Assembly (NCBI GenBank): GCA_900548955.1
Contig: URMQ01000001.1
Location: forward strand, 1-55,143
DNA from: an uncultured Eggerthella sp.
Lineage (GTDB): Bacteria > Actinomycetota > Coriobacteriia > Coriobacteriales > Eggerthellaceae
DNA length: 55,143 bases
Direction of reading: 5' to 3'
Every line of letters begins with the position of its first letter. Position 1 is the stretch's first letter. The translations under genes and the position numbers were made by a program. The notes beneath the pieces were generated by a model. That model was not told the origin of the DNA. It saw only the letters and a program-made list of their open reading frames with translations, and did no database searches. Below, in pieces: positions 1-8,044 of this stretch.

Positions 1-1172
1 GCTGCCAGAACAACCTTTTCTACAATTATTTTGGCTTCTTTCGGATGCTCTTCCAAGTAGTAGTTCAGAGCTTCACCTACAGCTTGGTCTACGGCTCCCA
101 TCACTTCGCTGTTTCCGAGCTTCGTCTTGGTCTGGCCTTCAAACTGAGGTTCTGCCACCTTGATGGAGATTACAGCTGTCAGACCTTCACGGAAGTCATC
201 ACCTGCAATTTCCACTTTAGCTTTCTCCAACATCTTGTTATCATCGGCATATTTCTTCAGCGTACGGGTCAGTGCGCGGCGGAAACCTGCAAGGTGCGTA
301 CCACCTTCGATGGTATTGATATTGTTTACGTAAGAGTGGATATTTTCGTTATAAGACGTATTGTACATGATAGCCACTTCTACCGGTGTACCTTGTTTCT
401 CTGTATTGATGTAGATAACGTCATTCACCAGGTGTTCACGGGAAGAGTCGATGTAGCGAACGAATTCTTTCAGACCTTCTTCTGAATAGAATACTTCCAT
501 CTTTGCATTGTTCTCTTCATCTTTTACGCGAAGGTCGGTCAAAGTAATCTTGATACCGGCATTCAGGTAAGCCAACTCGCGCATGCGGGTGGCGAGGATT
601 TCGTAATTATAAACCGTTTCAGTGAAGATCGTATTGTCCGGCCAGAATTGCTGACGCGTACCTGTAATATCACTTGTGCCGATTTCTTTCACCGGATACA
701 ACGGATGACCACATTCATATTCCTGTTGGTAGATCTTTCCATTACGGAAAACCTGTGTAGTCATGTGGGTAGACAGAGCGTTTACACAGGATACACCTAC
801 GCCGTGCAAACCTCCGGATACTTTGTAAGAACCCTTATCGAATTTACCACCGGCATGCAGTACGGTCATAACTACTTCCAGGGCTGACTTCTGTTCCTTT
901 TCATGGAAGTCAACCGGAATACCACGTCCGTTGTCCTGTACAGTGATAGAATTGTCTTCGTTGATGGTTACTTCAATGTGGTCGCAATAGCCGGCGAGAG
1001 CTTCGTCGATAGAGTTATCCACAACTTCATAAACCAGGTGGTGAAGTCCTTTCGTACTAATGTCACCAATATACATCGCGGGACGCTTTCTAACAGCTTC
1101 CAAACCTTCCAGAACCTGGATGTTTTCGGCTGAATAGCTCCCGCTATTGGAGTTAATCTGTTCTTCAGTCAT
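1..1172 (-). CDS. gyrB: DNA gyrase subunit B, N-terminal part (Bacteroidota)
   Basis: GyrB is the ATPase subunit of DNA gyrase, which introduces negative supercoils with GyrA. The reading frame starts at ATG 1172 and is still open at the window edge, giving about 390 residues: the whole GHKL ATPase domain and part of the transducer. Seen on translation: MTEEQINSNSGSYSAENIQV, then LEGLEAVRKRPAMYIGD, the N-box EVVDNSIDEALAG, and the DNGRGIP and HAGGKFD motifs. A Bacteroides-type -7 box lies about 30 bases upstream and there is no clear Shine-Dalgarno, which is normal for that phylum. A second, different gyrB at 54,205 belongs to another organism, so this copy is evidence of a chimeric contig and not of a paralogue. 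The family call is certain; the genus is inferred. Confidence 0.95.
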   Translation of the reverse strand, partial: MTEEQINSNSGSYSAENIQVLEGLEAVRKRPAMYIGDISTKGLHHLVYEVVDNSIDEALAGYCDHIEVTINEDNSITVQDNGRGIPVDFHEKEQKSALEVVMTVLHAGGKFDKGSYKVSGGLHGVGVSCVNALSTHMTTQVFRNGKIYQQEYECGHPLYPVKEIGTSDITGTRQQFWPDNTIFTETVYNYEILATRMRELAYLNAGIKITLTDLRVKDEENNAKMEVFYSEEGLKEFVRYIDSSREHLVNDVIYINTEKQGTPVEVAIMYNTSYNENIHSYVNNINTIEGGTHLAGFRRALTRTLKKYADDNKMLEKAKVEIAGDDFREGLTAVISIKVAEPQFEGQTKTKLGNSEVMGAVDQAVGEALNYYLEEHPKEAKIIVEKVVLA

Positions 1173-1201
1173 AATCTAATTTCCTTATTCAAATAACAGA
1201 G

Positions 1202-1209
1202 CAAATATA
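1202..1209 (-). promoter_or_regulatory. Bacteroides-type -7 box of gyrB
   Basis: TATATTTG on the minus strand matches the Bacteroidota primary sigma -7 consensus TAnnTTTG and lies 30 bases before the gyrB ATG. No convincing -33 TTTG is seen, so only half the promoter is supported. Confidence 0.5.
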
Positions 1210-1326
1210 GTGAAAATTCGTGAGATACGGAACTAAACTGAGTGATAAATTTCATTCGTTTACAGCTTTTTAGCTTCTTCCGGAGGGTGTTTGGGATAGG
1301 GGAGGTAAATATGTCATATGCAGAAA

Positions 1327-1350
1327 AGGTCGGACTAAAAAGTCCAACCT
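1327..1350 (-). terminator. Intrinsic terminator of rpsT
   Basis: A 10-bp stem (AGGTTGGACT / AGTCCGACCT, one G-U pair) with a TTTT loop lies 33 bases past the rpsT stop on the minus strand and is followed by a short T-run. Confidence 0.7.
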
Positions 1351-1382
1351 TCCGATATTTCTTTTGTGTAATATTAATTAGC

Positions 1383-1637
1383 TTATCCTAGCTTATTAAT
1401 GTAGAGAGCCAACTTTGACTTCAAGTTGTTAGCTTTGTTCTTATGGATTACATTGGTCTTAGCCAATTTGTCCAATATCTTAGTTACGCCCGGATACATT
1501 GCAGCAGCTTCTGCTTTGTCGGTTGTAGAACGAAGCTTTCTAACAGCATTTCTCATGGTTTTGCCATAATATCTGTTGTGAAGTCTTCTTGTCTCTTCTT
1601 GTCTGATTCTTTTCAGTGATGATTTGTGATTTGCCAT
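1383..1637 (-). CDS. rpsT: 30S ribosomal protein S20
   Basis: S20 is a small primary-binding protein of the 30S subunit that contacts 16S rRNA helices. The 84-residue product begins MANHKSSLKRIRQEETRRLH and is rich in Lys and Arg, as the family is; the length is usual for Bacteroidetes. The motif NKANNLKSKL near the C-terminus matches the conserved S20 tail. It is monocistronic, with its own terminator downstream, and a tRNA-Glu gene lies 39 bases upstream on the same strand, so the two may share a transcript. Confidence 0.95.
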   Translation of the reverse strand: MANHKSSLKRIRQEETRRLHNRYYGKTMRNAVRKLRSTTDKAEAAAMYPGVTKILDKLAKTNVIHKNKANNLKSKLALYINKLG

Positions 1638-1676
1638 CTCGACTAATCTTTTTTAATTCGTTTATCTTTTTAATTG

Positions 1677-1748
1677 TAGCCCGTGGGGGAATCGAACCCC
1701 CCTTTCAAGAATGAAAATCTTGCGTCCTAACCGATAGACGAACGGGCC
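1677..1748 (-). tRNA. tRNA-Glu (anticodon TTC)
   Basis: The minus strand folds as a 72-nt cloverleaf: acceptor GGCCCGT / ACGGGCT (a G-U closes position 1-72), D-arm GTCT-ATCGGTTA-GGAC, anticodon stem CAAGA / TCTTG with loop TTTTCAT (anticodon TTC), variable loop AAAG, and T-arm GGGGG-TTCGATT-CCCCC. The CCA end is not fully encoded (ACA follows), which is common in Bacteroides. Confidence 0.96.
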
Positions 1749-1993
1749 ATCCTTGTTGAGCGTTTCCGCTCTTTGCAACCGTTTTTCCTTTCGTTTGCGG
1801 TTGCAAAGGTAGAAACTATTTTTGAATTGGCAAACATTTCTGATAAAAATTTTGCAGAAATTCTTCTGCGTTTTCTCTTGTATGTGGTTTTATTTATTGA
1901 TAATCAGGTATATAATGATGTTTTAAATTTTCTGTATTTGCTTCATTTTTTTTATTCCTCTTCTTTAAGTTCCGTAGTTTCGCGCTTTTTTTG

Positions 1994-2001
1994 TAGCTTT
2001 G
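1994..2001 (+). promoter_or_regulatory. Bacteroides-type -7 box of recO
   Basis: TAGCTTTG fits TAnnTTTG and lies 33 bases before the recO ATG in an AT-rich gap (1,749-2,034) that holds no other gene. The -33 element is not clear. Confidence 0.5.
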
Positions 2002-2034
2002 TTAGCCGGATTGAAACTTGATTAAAGGACGGAA

Positions 2035-2763
2035 ATGTTACAGAAAACGCAAGGAATCGTATTGCATTCTTTGAAGTATAAGGATACTTCTATTATTGTA
2101 GACATCTATACCGAGGTGTCCGGACGGGCTTCTTTCCTGGTTCCGGTGTCCCGTTCGCGCAAGGCTGCGGTGAAGTCGGTACTGTTCCAACCTCTGTCTT
2201 TGGTGGAGCTGGAAGCGGATTTCCGTCCGAATACTGCTATATATAAGGTGAAAGAGGCAAAGTCTTTCTATCCTTTTACTTCGATTCCTTACGATCCTTA
2301 TAAATCTGCCATCGCTTTGTTTCTGTCCGAATTCTTATATCGTGCGCTGCGCGAGGAGGCGGAAAACCGTCCTTTATTCGCTTATTTGCAGCATTCCATT
2401 GTCTGGTTGGATGAATGCGGCAGTGGCTTTGCCAATTTTCATCTGGTCTTTTTGATGCGTTTGTCGCGTTTTCTCGGATTGTATCCGAACTTGGAAGATT
2501 ATCACGGCGGCGATTATTTTGATTTGCAGAATGCCTGCTTTACCCCGTTGCGTCCGCAATTGCATTCCGACTATATAGCGCCGGAAGAGGCGGCACGTCT
2601 CACAAGGCTGATGCGTATGAACTACGAAACGATGCATCTCTTTGCCATGAGCCGCATGGAGCGTGCCCGTTGTCTGACGATTATGAACGAGTATTACCGT
2701 TTGCATCTGCCGGATTTTCCCGTATTAAAGTCTTTGGAAGTCTTGAAAGAATTGTTTGATTGA
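2035..2763 (+). CDS. recO: DNA repair protein RecO
   Basis: RecO works with RecR (and RecF) to load RecA on SSB-coated single-stranded DNA. The 242-residue product has the N-terminal OB-fold start MLQKTQGIVLHSLKYKDTS and a helical C-terminal domain, and ends SLEVLKELFD. It lacks the four zinc cysteines of some RecO proteins, which is usual in Bacteroidetes. It is transcribed away from tRNA-Glu and rpsT from a promoter at about 1,994, and is followed by a tandem-repeat block. The start is the first ATG after the promoter. Confidence 0.9.
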   Translation: MLQKTQGIVLHSLKYKDTSIIVDIYTEVSGRASFLVPVSRSRKAAVKSVLFQPLSLVELEADFRPNTAIYKVKEAKSFYPFTSIPYDPYKSAIALFLSEFLYRALREEAENRPLFAYLQHSIVWLDECGSGFANFHLVFLMRLSRFLGLYPNLEDYHGGDYFDLQNACFTPLRPQLHSDYIAPEEAARLTRLMRMNYETMHLFAMSRMERARCLTIMNEYYRLHLPDFPVLKSLEVLKELFD

Positions 2764-2807
2764 GTTCCGTTTCAAAGGGCATTCCGTTTCCTTACGTGTT
2801 TCCTGGA

Positions 2808-2916
2808 GTTTCCTGTAGAGAAACGCGCGTTTCCCTTAAGGGAAATTTCAGTTTCCTTAAAGGGAAATTCTCGTTTCTATGAAAGGGAACGGGCGTTTCT
2901 TCCGGGGGAAACGGGC
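2808..2916. repeat. Five 22-bp tandem repeats
   Basis: Five consecutive units (one of 21 bp, four of 22 bp) begin GTTTC at 2808, 2829, 2851, 2873 and 2895. Each unit is itself a near palindrome (GTTTCCnTnnAnGGGAAA-like), so each could form a small hairpin. Degenerate GTTTCC half-units precede the block from about 2,785. It fills the recO-yqeY gap, after the recO stop. Confidence 0.8.
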
Positions 2917-2941
2917 GTGTCATAGGCATGGAAACAATAAA

Positions 2942-2991
2942 AGCCGTACTTCAAACTGCTCTCCAACCGGAGGGGAGCTTGAAGTACGGCT
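2942..2991 (-). terminator. Large hairpin terminator of the ftsZ-yqeY unit
   Basis: AGCCGTACTTCAA and TTGAAGTACGGCT form a perfect 13-bp outer stem around a second inner stem-loop, followed on the minus strand by TTTTATT. It lies 28 bases past the yqeY stop. It may also stop recO transcripts from the other side. Confidence 0.8.
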
Positions 2992-3018
2992 CTGTACGTA
3001 TTGGGTTGGGCAGAACGC

Positions 3019-3468
3019 TTATCCCAGCAATTCCTTTACTTTGGCCGAGATGGCACGTCCTTCGGCAAGCCCGGCAAGTTTCTTGCTGGCTACGCCCATT
3101 ACCTTGCCCATATCCTTACCGCTGGTAGCGCCTGTTTCGGCGATGATTTCCTTCAAGGCAGCTTCCAGTTCTTCGGGAGACATCTGCTTGGGCAGGTATG
3201 CTTCCATAACCTTTACTTGCGCCAGTTCTGCATCGGCAAGGTCCTGACGGCCTTGCTGCACGTAGATTTCGGCGGCGTCCTTGCCTTGCTTTGTCAGCTT
3301 CTGAATGATTTTCAGGGCATCGGCATCGGTCAGGGTATCATTGGCTCCCGGAGCGGTCTTGGCTTCGAGGAATACTTTCTTGATGTTTCTCAGGGTTTCC
3401 AAAGCTACTTTGTCTTTGGCTCTCATTGCGTTTTTAATGTCTTCGCTGACTCTTTCAAATAAATCCAT
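3019..3468 (-). CDS. yqeY: GatB/YqeY domain protein
   Basis: A 149-residue stand-alone YqeY protein, homologous to the tRNA-binding tail of the amidotransferase GatB. Its cellular role is not settled; a tRNA-related function is inferred from the fold. Family motifs seen are the start DLFERVSEDIKNAMRAKDK, LRNIKKV, and the terminal block GATSGKDMGKVMGVASKKL with AEGRAISAKVKELL. It lies 67 bases downstream of ftsZ on the same strand, the common Bacteroides order ftsA-ftsZ-yqeY, and ends at a strong hairpin. Confidence 0.9.
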   Translation of the reverse strand: MDLFERVSEDIKNAMRAKDKVALETLRNIKKVFLEAKTAPGANDTLTDADALKIIQKLTKQGKDAAEIYVQQGRQDLADAELAQVKVMEAYLPKQMSPEELEAALKEIIAETGATSGKDMGKVMGVASKKLAGLAEGRAISAKVKELLG

Positions 3469-3535
3469 ATTGTTCTTTATTGTTTTACTGTTTACAATGT
3501 ACTGTTTCCGGCTGAAGTCCGGAACGGCAGTCGGT

Positions 3536-4849
3536 TTAGAAAGTGATTATGCCGTTGCCGCCGCTTTCTGCTTCCTGCGCTTCTTCGGTGGCGAGTATGC
3601 CGGCTTCTTCCGCCTTGACCTTGATTGCCGCCAGGGTACTCTTGTCGCGCTGGTAGGTAGGGGAGTTTTCCACCATGCTGATGATGTCGGCGTTGTCCAG
3701 GTCTTCGGGGTTGAAGATATAGATATGCCGGCGGCGCAGACGCTGATACTTGGTGTTGGCATCCTTTCCGTAGTAGGTTTCGCGGCGTGAGCGTCTTTGC
3801 TCTTCCTCTTCCTCCAGTTCGGCAAGGCGCTTCTGCTCTTCTGCGGTACGCTGGGTGATGCGGTCGTCCATCTCTTTCATATGGATGTCCTGGATGCCGA
3901 AGCCGGTGGCAAGCAGGGTAATCTTGACCTTTTGCTCCAGTTTGTCGTCTACGGCCATACCGAACTTGGTTTCAAAGTCGCGGCTGAAGCGGTTCATGAA
4001 CTCTTTCACTTCGTCCATTTCGCTCATCATCAATTTGTATTGCGAGCTGTACGAAATGTTGAGCAGCACTTTCTTGGAGTTGAAGATATCGTTGTTGTTG
4101 AGCAACGGAGAGTGCTGGGCATTCTGGATGGCCATGCTCACGCGGTTGTCTCCCTCGCCGTAGCCGGTACTCATGATGGCCACGCCGCCGTCTTTCAGTA
4201 CGGTTTTCACATCGTTGAAGTCGAGGTTGACCTTTCCGTGCAGGGTAATGATTTCGGCAATGCTCTTGGCGGCTACCGAGAGGGTGTCGTCGGCTTTGTC
4301 GAAAGCATCGTCTACGGAGAGTTCGCTATATATTTCGCTCAGTTTTTCGTTGTTGATAACCAGCAGGGCATCTACATGCTTGCTGATTTCCTCCACGCCG
4401 TCCAGTGCTTGGTCTATCTTCTTGTCGCCCTCCCAGCGGAACGGGATAGTGACGATGCCGATAGTCAGGATGTCCATTTCTTTGGCGGTCTGTGCAATGA
4501 TAGGCGCTGCACCTGTACCTGTGCCACCGCCCATTCCGGCAGTGATGAATACCATTTTAGTACCGTCGTTCAGCATGGCCTTGATGTCTTCGATGCTCTC
4601 TTCGGCTGCCTTGCGGGCACGGGCAGGACGGTTTCCGGCTCCCAGACCCTCTTTGCCAAGTTGCAGCTTCACAGGAACGGGGGAGTCTTTCAACGCCTGG
4701 TTGTCTGTGTTGCACAGCACGAATGTTACATCATGTATGCCTTCCCGGTACATGTGGTTGACGGCATTACCGCCACCGCCACCTACACCGATGACTTTGA
4801 TGATTTTCGGTGAATCGGTCGGAAAATCGAATTGTGCTATATCATCCAT
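3536..4849 (-). CDS. ftsZ: Cell division protein FtsZ
   Basis: FtsZ is the tubulin-like GTPase that polymerises at mid-cell into the division ring. The 437-residue product has the glycine-rich VIGVGGGGGNAV start (about residues 19-30), the tubulin signature GGGTGTG at 107-113, the NNEKL and DFNDVKTVL segments and the synergy loop with its conserved acidic residues. The C-terminal region is charged and Bacteroidetes-like (EEEEEQRRSRRE) and the protein ends GNGIITF. It follows ftsA by 17 bases and is probably cotranscribed with it. Confidence 0.97.
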   Translation of the reverse strand: MDDIAQFDFPTDSPKIIKVIGVGGGGGNAVNHMYREGIHDVTFVLCNTDNQALKDSPVPVKLQLGKEGLGAGNRPARARKAAEESIEDIKAMLNDGTKMVFITAGMGGGTGTGAAPIIAQTAKEMDILTIGIVTIPFRWEGDKKIDQALDGVEEISKHVDALLVINNEKLSEIYSELSVDDAFDKADDTLSVAAKSIAEIITLHGKVNLDFNDVKTVLKDGGVAIMSTGYGEGDNRVSMAIQNAQHSPLLNNNDIFNSKKVLLNISYSSQYKLMMSEMDEVKEFMNRFSRDFETKFGMAVDDKLEQKVKITLLATGFGIQDIHMKEMDDRITQRTAEEQKRLAELEEEEEQRRSRRETYYGKDANTKYQRLRRRHIYIFNPEDLDNADIISMVENSPTYQRDKSTLAAIKVKAEEAGILATEEAQEAESGGNGIITF

Positions 4850-4866
4850 GATTATAGAGTTTTTAA

Positions 4867-5094
4867 TTATTTCATATCATCGTCCGAGAATATCTCATTG
4901 GAGATTTTGTTGAAGGTCTTTTCAAACCAGCTGGGACCTTTCTTTTTCTTCTCCTTTTCTTTCTTCTCCCGCTCTTTGCGTTCTTTCTCCCTGCGCTCCT
5001 TTTCCTCTTTCTCGCGTTGCGCTTTGGCGGCACGGGCTGCGGCTTCCTGTTCTTTCAGGGCTTCGTCGTTACCGAACATGTCAGCGGGGGTGCA
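4867..5094 (-). CDS. ftsA: FtsA C-terminal fragment, cut at the chimeric join
   Basis: FtsA is the actin-like membrane tether of FtsZ. Only the tail remains: TPADMFGNDEALKEQ, a Lys/Glu-rich linker of about 35 residues, and an amphipathic end WFEKTFNKISNEIFSDDDMK that would bind the membrane. Upstream of about 5,097 the frame meets a stop and the sequence changes to that of another organism, so the gene is truncated by the join. The identification rests on position before ftsZ and on the Bacteroides-type linker and tail. Confidence 0.75.
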   Translation of the reverse strand, partial: CTPADMFGNDEALKEQEAAARAAKAQREKEEKERREKERKEREKKEKEKKKKGPSWFEKTFNKISNEIFSDDDMK

Positions 5095-6167
5095 TAATCA
5101 GTTGCTTCTCTTGTCGCAGCACGCGCCCCTTCACGATATGCCTTTTTGTCAGGGCGAACAAGCGAACGTAAAAATGCCGTACGCTTAATACGCTTTGTAA
5201 TACCTGGCTCAAGGAAGGGACCAGGATAAGGCATTAGCGAAGAAGGTTTGATTTGCAAAAGGTCAATTTGTGCACGACTGAATTCAATTTTGTAGTATTC
5301 GTAAATCCAACGAAAAATATCGCGATAAAAGCGATGTCCTTCATTGCGATCCTTTGGAGGCAAATGGGTAAGCGACCACTGATTATCAAACCATATATCT
5401 GAACCGTACATACGTAAACTAAGCAAATAGTCCATGTCTTCGCCGCGCTTAATCCAAGGGTCAAAGCTTAAACGACGATAGGTTTCGCGATGGAGCGCCA
5501 AACAGCCACCACAAACATGATTTGAACGAGAAAGACGAGGACCTGCCATAGCTTTCGTAATCCAGTTGTTAAAGGCTCTGCCCTGTTGCCAAAAATGGTT
5601 ATACCAACGATTCTGACTCTTAGAATAGTACGTACCCTCATCGTTAAAGTAGAAGCCCGATTTCGCCAAAATAGGAATTCCCTTTTTGGTAAGTTTCCCA
5701 AGACCATACATTGCCTTTTCGAGAAACTCTTCATCTTCAATTACTTCATCGTCATCAAGAAAAACAACAGAGTCGAATCCAAGCACCTGCGCAACAACTA
5801 AACCGAGATTGCGCACGGCGGAATATCCTGTCAGCCCAATGCAATCGCTCTGATTACCAAAACCTAGCTGCTCAAATCTTTGTTGGATAATACTTTCCTC
5901 TTCTTTAGCAATAATGAGAATGTGCATCTGAGGGAACTTATCGACAATTTCTTTGACTTTTGCTGTAGCTTCTTTGTCCACGTTATCTTCAGTTGCCACC
6001 AGAACAATAATTTGTCCTAGACCCTTAACCTTTTGCAAGGAAGCCAAACAACGCTCAAGGGTGCCCTTGGAGTTCAAAGGAGTTGGATGGTCATACAAGG
6101 CAGAAGGCGTATTGCGCTTGCGTGTTGCAGAAGTGTAAAACGTTGGAATTATCACTGCAGGATTCAT
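5055..6167 (-). CDS. GT-A type glycosyltransferase, 3' end replaced at the join
   Basis: Predicted nucleotide-sugar glycosyltransferase of the GT2-like fold; donor and acceptor cannot be told from sequence. It begins MNPAVIIPTFYTS, a typical start for the first beta strand, and has an acidic motif FLDDDEVIED at about 137-145 that would bind the metal and nucleotide. Further on come GPRLSRSNHVCGGCLALHRE and WIKRGEDMDYLLSLRMYG, which resemble the acceptor-side ED motif. No signal peptide or membrane segment is seen. The native product runs to about KKAYREGARAATREATDYA; the last dozen codons and the stop at 5,055 come from out-of-frame Bacteroides ftsA, so the true C-terminus is missing. Confidence 0.75.
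   Translation of the reverse strand: MNPAVIIPTFYTSATRKRNTPSALYDHPTPLNSKGTLERCLASLQKVKGLGQIIVLVATEDNVDKEATAKVKEIVDKFPQMHILIIAKEEESIIQQRFEQLGFGNQSDCIGLTGYSAVRNLGLVVAQVLGFDSVVFLDDDEVIEDEEFLEKAMYGLGKLTKKGIPILAKSGFYFNDEGTYYSKSQNRWYNHFWQQGRAFNNWITKAMAGPRLSRSNHVCGGCLALHRETYRRLSFDPWIKRGEDMDYLLSLRMYGSDIWFDNQWSLTHLPPKDRNEGHRFYRDIFRWIYEYYKIEFSRAQIDLLQIKPSSLMPYPGPFLEPGITKRIKRTAFLRSLVRPDKKAYREGARAATREATDYAPPLTCSVTTKP
5079..5097. other. Probable chimeric junction, Bacteroidota to Coriobacteriia
   Basis: The minus-strand FtsA frame is open only below about 5,097, and the glycosyltransferase frame is coherent only above about 5,095. Taxonomic signal, promoter style and Shine-Dalgarno use change across this interval. 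No repeat or mobile element is seen at the join, which fits an assembly error better than a recombination. Confidence 0.8.
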
Positions 6168-6291
6168 GCTATCCCCTTAACCAATATACTAATGAAGCTT
6201 AAGCGTGCGTGTTAGTTTCGAAAACCATTGTACCTTAAAGCCAAACTATCCTTTGCGTACCCGTTGGCAGACGCTGTTAAATGTGAAGCCC

Positions 6292-6379
6292 ACCTAGCGC
6301 CTTCAGGAAGCAAACCGGTCTGGCGACTAAAAACGAAGTTGATCGAGAACCTTAAAAGCGAAGATAACCTAGCGCCTTC
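6292..6379. repeat. 13-bp direct repeat around the rsgA stop
   Basis: ACCTAGCGCCTTC occurs at 6292-6304 and 6367-6379. The second copy carries the rsgA stop codon and last codons, so the first may be a small duplication. The rest of the 200-base gap between rsgA and the glycosyltransferase shows nothing else clear. Confidence 0.4.
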
Positions 6380-7358
6380 GTCTTGGATGTCCGCGACGAG
6401 TTCTTATGCGTTCGGCTTCTTCACGTCTTACCTTAACCTGCTGGCTTTCTTCGCGCAGGCGAATATATGATTCAAGACGCGCGGGAGACAACATGCCTTC
6501 TTTGACAGCACGTTTTACTGCACAACCCGGCTCGTTGGTGTGGGTGCAATCACGAAAACGGCACGACGGCGCCAATGCCTCAATGTCTGAAAAAGTAGCA
6601 CCTATGCCCTCGTCAGCATCCCACAAACCCAAGCCTCGGACACCTGGCATATCAATAACGCTTCCCCCGTTGGGCAATTCTATTATTTCACGTGAAACAG
6701 TGGTGTGGCGCCCTTTTCCATCTTGACGGACTGGTGTTGTGGATTGAACTTCCTTGCCTACCAGCATATTTACTAAACTTGATTTACCCACACCAGAGCG
6801 CCCCAACAAAACTGCCATTTTATTATCTTTGGCAATTAAATCTGACAAAGACTGAATGCTTTCAGGATCTTTTTCGGAAACAACCAAAACCGAATCATTC
6901 CCAATAAAACCATCTATTCGCTGGCGCACTGCTTCAACTTCTTCTTCCGAAGCAACAAGATCAGCCTTGGTAAGCACCACCACTACTTCAACGCCCGTTT
7001 CATGCGCTAACACCAATTCACGCTCTAATCGCCGTACGTTTACCTCTTCCAAGGGCTGAGCCACCAGCACTATATCGAAATTCGCGGCAAGAGTTTGTGG
7101 CAACGCACGTTCGGTGGGATCTTTGCGCACAAATGATGAGGATCGCGGAAGCGTTTCTTCAATAATGCCTTTATCGTGACCTGCAGGAAGCGCGATACTT
7201 ACGAAGTCGCCTATAACAGCGCGCTGATCGCTTCCCTTCACTAACGAAATTGCATGCTCGCAACGTACTTCTTCACCAGAGGCAAGTCGAACCAGCGGAA
7301 AGCCTCGATCAAGTTTGACCACTCGACCAACTTGTCGTTCTGTGATTTCTTCAGTCAC
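6369..7358 (-). CDS. rsgA: Small-subunit-dependent GTPase A (RsgA/YjeQ)
   Basis: RsgA is a circularly permuted GTPase that helps late maturation of the 30S subunit. The 329-residue protein has an N-terminal OB-fold (about 1-80), then the permuted G motifs: G4 TKAD at 130-133, G1 GRSGVGKS at 186-193, G3 DMPG at 236-239, and a zinc knuckle with C266, C271, H273 and C279. It ends in an Arg-rich tail. The start is GTG with AAAGGATG upstream, 2 bases after the stop of the OB-fold membrane protein, so it belongs to the trkH unit. A near-perfect parS lies inside the gene. Confidence 0.95.
   Translation of the reverse strand: MTEEITERQVGRVVKLDRGFPLVRLASGEEVRCEHAISLVKGSDQRAVIGDFVSIALPAGHDKGIIEETLPRSSSFVRKDPTERALPQTLAANFDIVLVAQPLEEVNVRRLERELVLAHETGVEVVVVLTKADLVASEEEVEAVRQRIDGFIGNDSVLVVSEKDPESIQSLSDLIAKDNKMAVLLGRSGVGKSSLVNMLVGKEVQSTTPVRQDGKGRHTTVSREIIELPNGGSVIDMPGVRGLGLWDADEGIGATFSDIEALAPSCRFRDCTHTNEPGCAVKRAVKEGMLSPARLESYIRLREESQQVKVRREEAERIRTRRGHPRRRR
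6684..6699. promoter_or_regulatory. parS-like site inside rsgA
   Basis: TATTTCACGTGAAACA differs by one base from the parS consensus TGTTTCACGTGAAACA. It is coding sequence in rsgA, 36 kb from the parAB cluster, and may be an outlying ParB site. Confidence 0.55.
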
Positions 7359-7360
7359 GC

Positions 7361-8044
7361 TTAGAGCATCCTTTCACGTCTAATATAGTATGCAACCATC
7401 AACACGGCTCCTATCACGCAGGCTAAAATACCAAAGCTTAAAATGCGATTGCTAGGAGCGGGTTTGGATTCGTATCCCTTTTGAAGGGCAGCTACTTCCT
7501 CGGCATGAATATCGGACATTCCTTGATGTTCTGCACATTCTAAGTGGAACGTTCCACGCACTTGCAACTGAGTACCTACCGTGCCGTATTGCCCATAGGT
7601 ATCAATAATCGAAGATTGCTCTTTCGTCATAAAAACAGCAACAACACTAGGACTTGCTTCGTTATCTTGCAGGGTAATCCAACAGTTATTTTCGCGGAAT
7701 TCATCGTTTACCCTGTCTCCAACCACTTCGCCTTTGACCAGAACCGTCTGACCCTCGTAGTAAGAATCCGCTTCCGCCAAATCAGCTATAGAGGTTTCAT
7801 ATAGAAACGAACTGTCTGAAAGCTGATTTACGTAGACTTCATTACTTAGCGAATCATCCTCAACAGAAGACTGCTGTTCTTGGTCGGTTTGTTCCTGCTG
7901 AACTGCTTGATCCTGGGCTTCGTCTGCCCAGGCACTGATGGAAAAACAGCTAAGCGAAACAACCAACACAAAAAGAACCGCGAACACAATAAACTTCGCA
8001 CACACTGCAAAATTCGATTTTATAGACATAAGGAGCGTGCCCAT
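7361..8044 (-). CDS. Membrane-anchored OB-fold-like protein of unknown function
   Basis: I do not recognise a named family. The 227-residue product has a signal-type N-terminus (hydrophobic to about residue 38, then ASAWADE-like cleavage context), an acidic Gln/Glu-rich linker, a globular region at about 75-180 with VLVKGEVVGDR ... CWITLQDNE ... LQVRGTFHLE that reads like an OB-fold, and one C-terminal membrane helix followed by RRERML. It is thus predicted to sit outside the cell with a short cytoplasmic tail. The ATG overlaps the trkH stop (TAATG) and has GAAGGAG upstream, so translation is coupled to trkH. A role with the potassium system is only inferred from this coupling. Confidence 0.7.
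   Translation of the reverse strand: MGTLLMSIKSNFAVCAKFIVFAVLFVLVVSLSCFSISAWADEAQDQAVQQEQTDQEQQSSVEDDSLSNEVYVNQLSDSSFLYETSIADLAEADSYYEGQTVLVKGEVVGDRVNDEFRENNCWITLQDNEASPSVVAVFMTKEQSSIIDTYGQYGTVGTQLQVRGTFHLECAEHQGMSDIHAEEVAALQKGYESKPAPSNRILSFGILACVIGAVLMVAYYIRRERML

Noticed and set aside
45..1133. Several plus-strand frames in the first kilobase
   Set aside because: They are antisense to gyrB, whose own frame is open to the window edge.
2808..2916. Possible CRISPR array
   Set aside because: The 22-bp units are adjacent without spacers, and no cas gene is present anywhere in the window.
3797..4813. Long plus-strand open frame (338 codons) opposite ftsZ
   Set aside because: It is antisense to a certain FtsZ, His/Val-rich and without family motifs; a shadow of codon bias.
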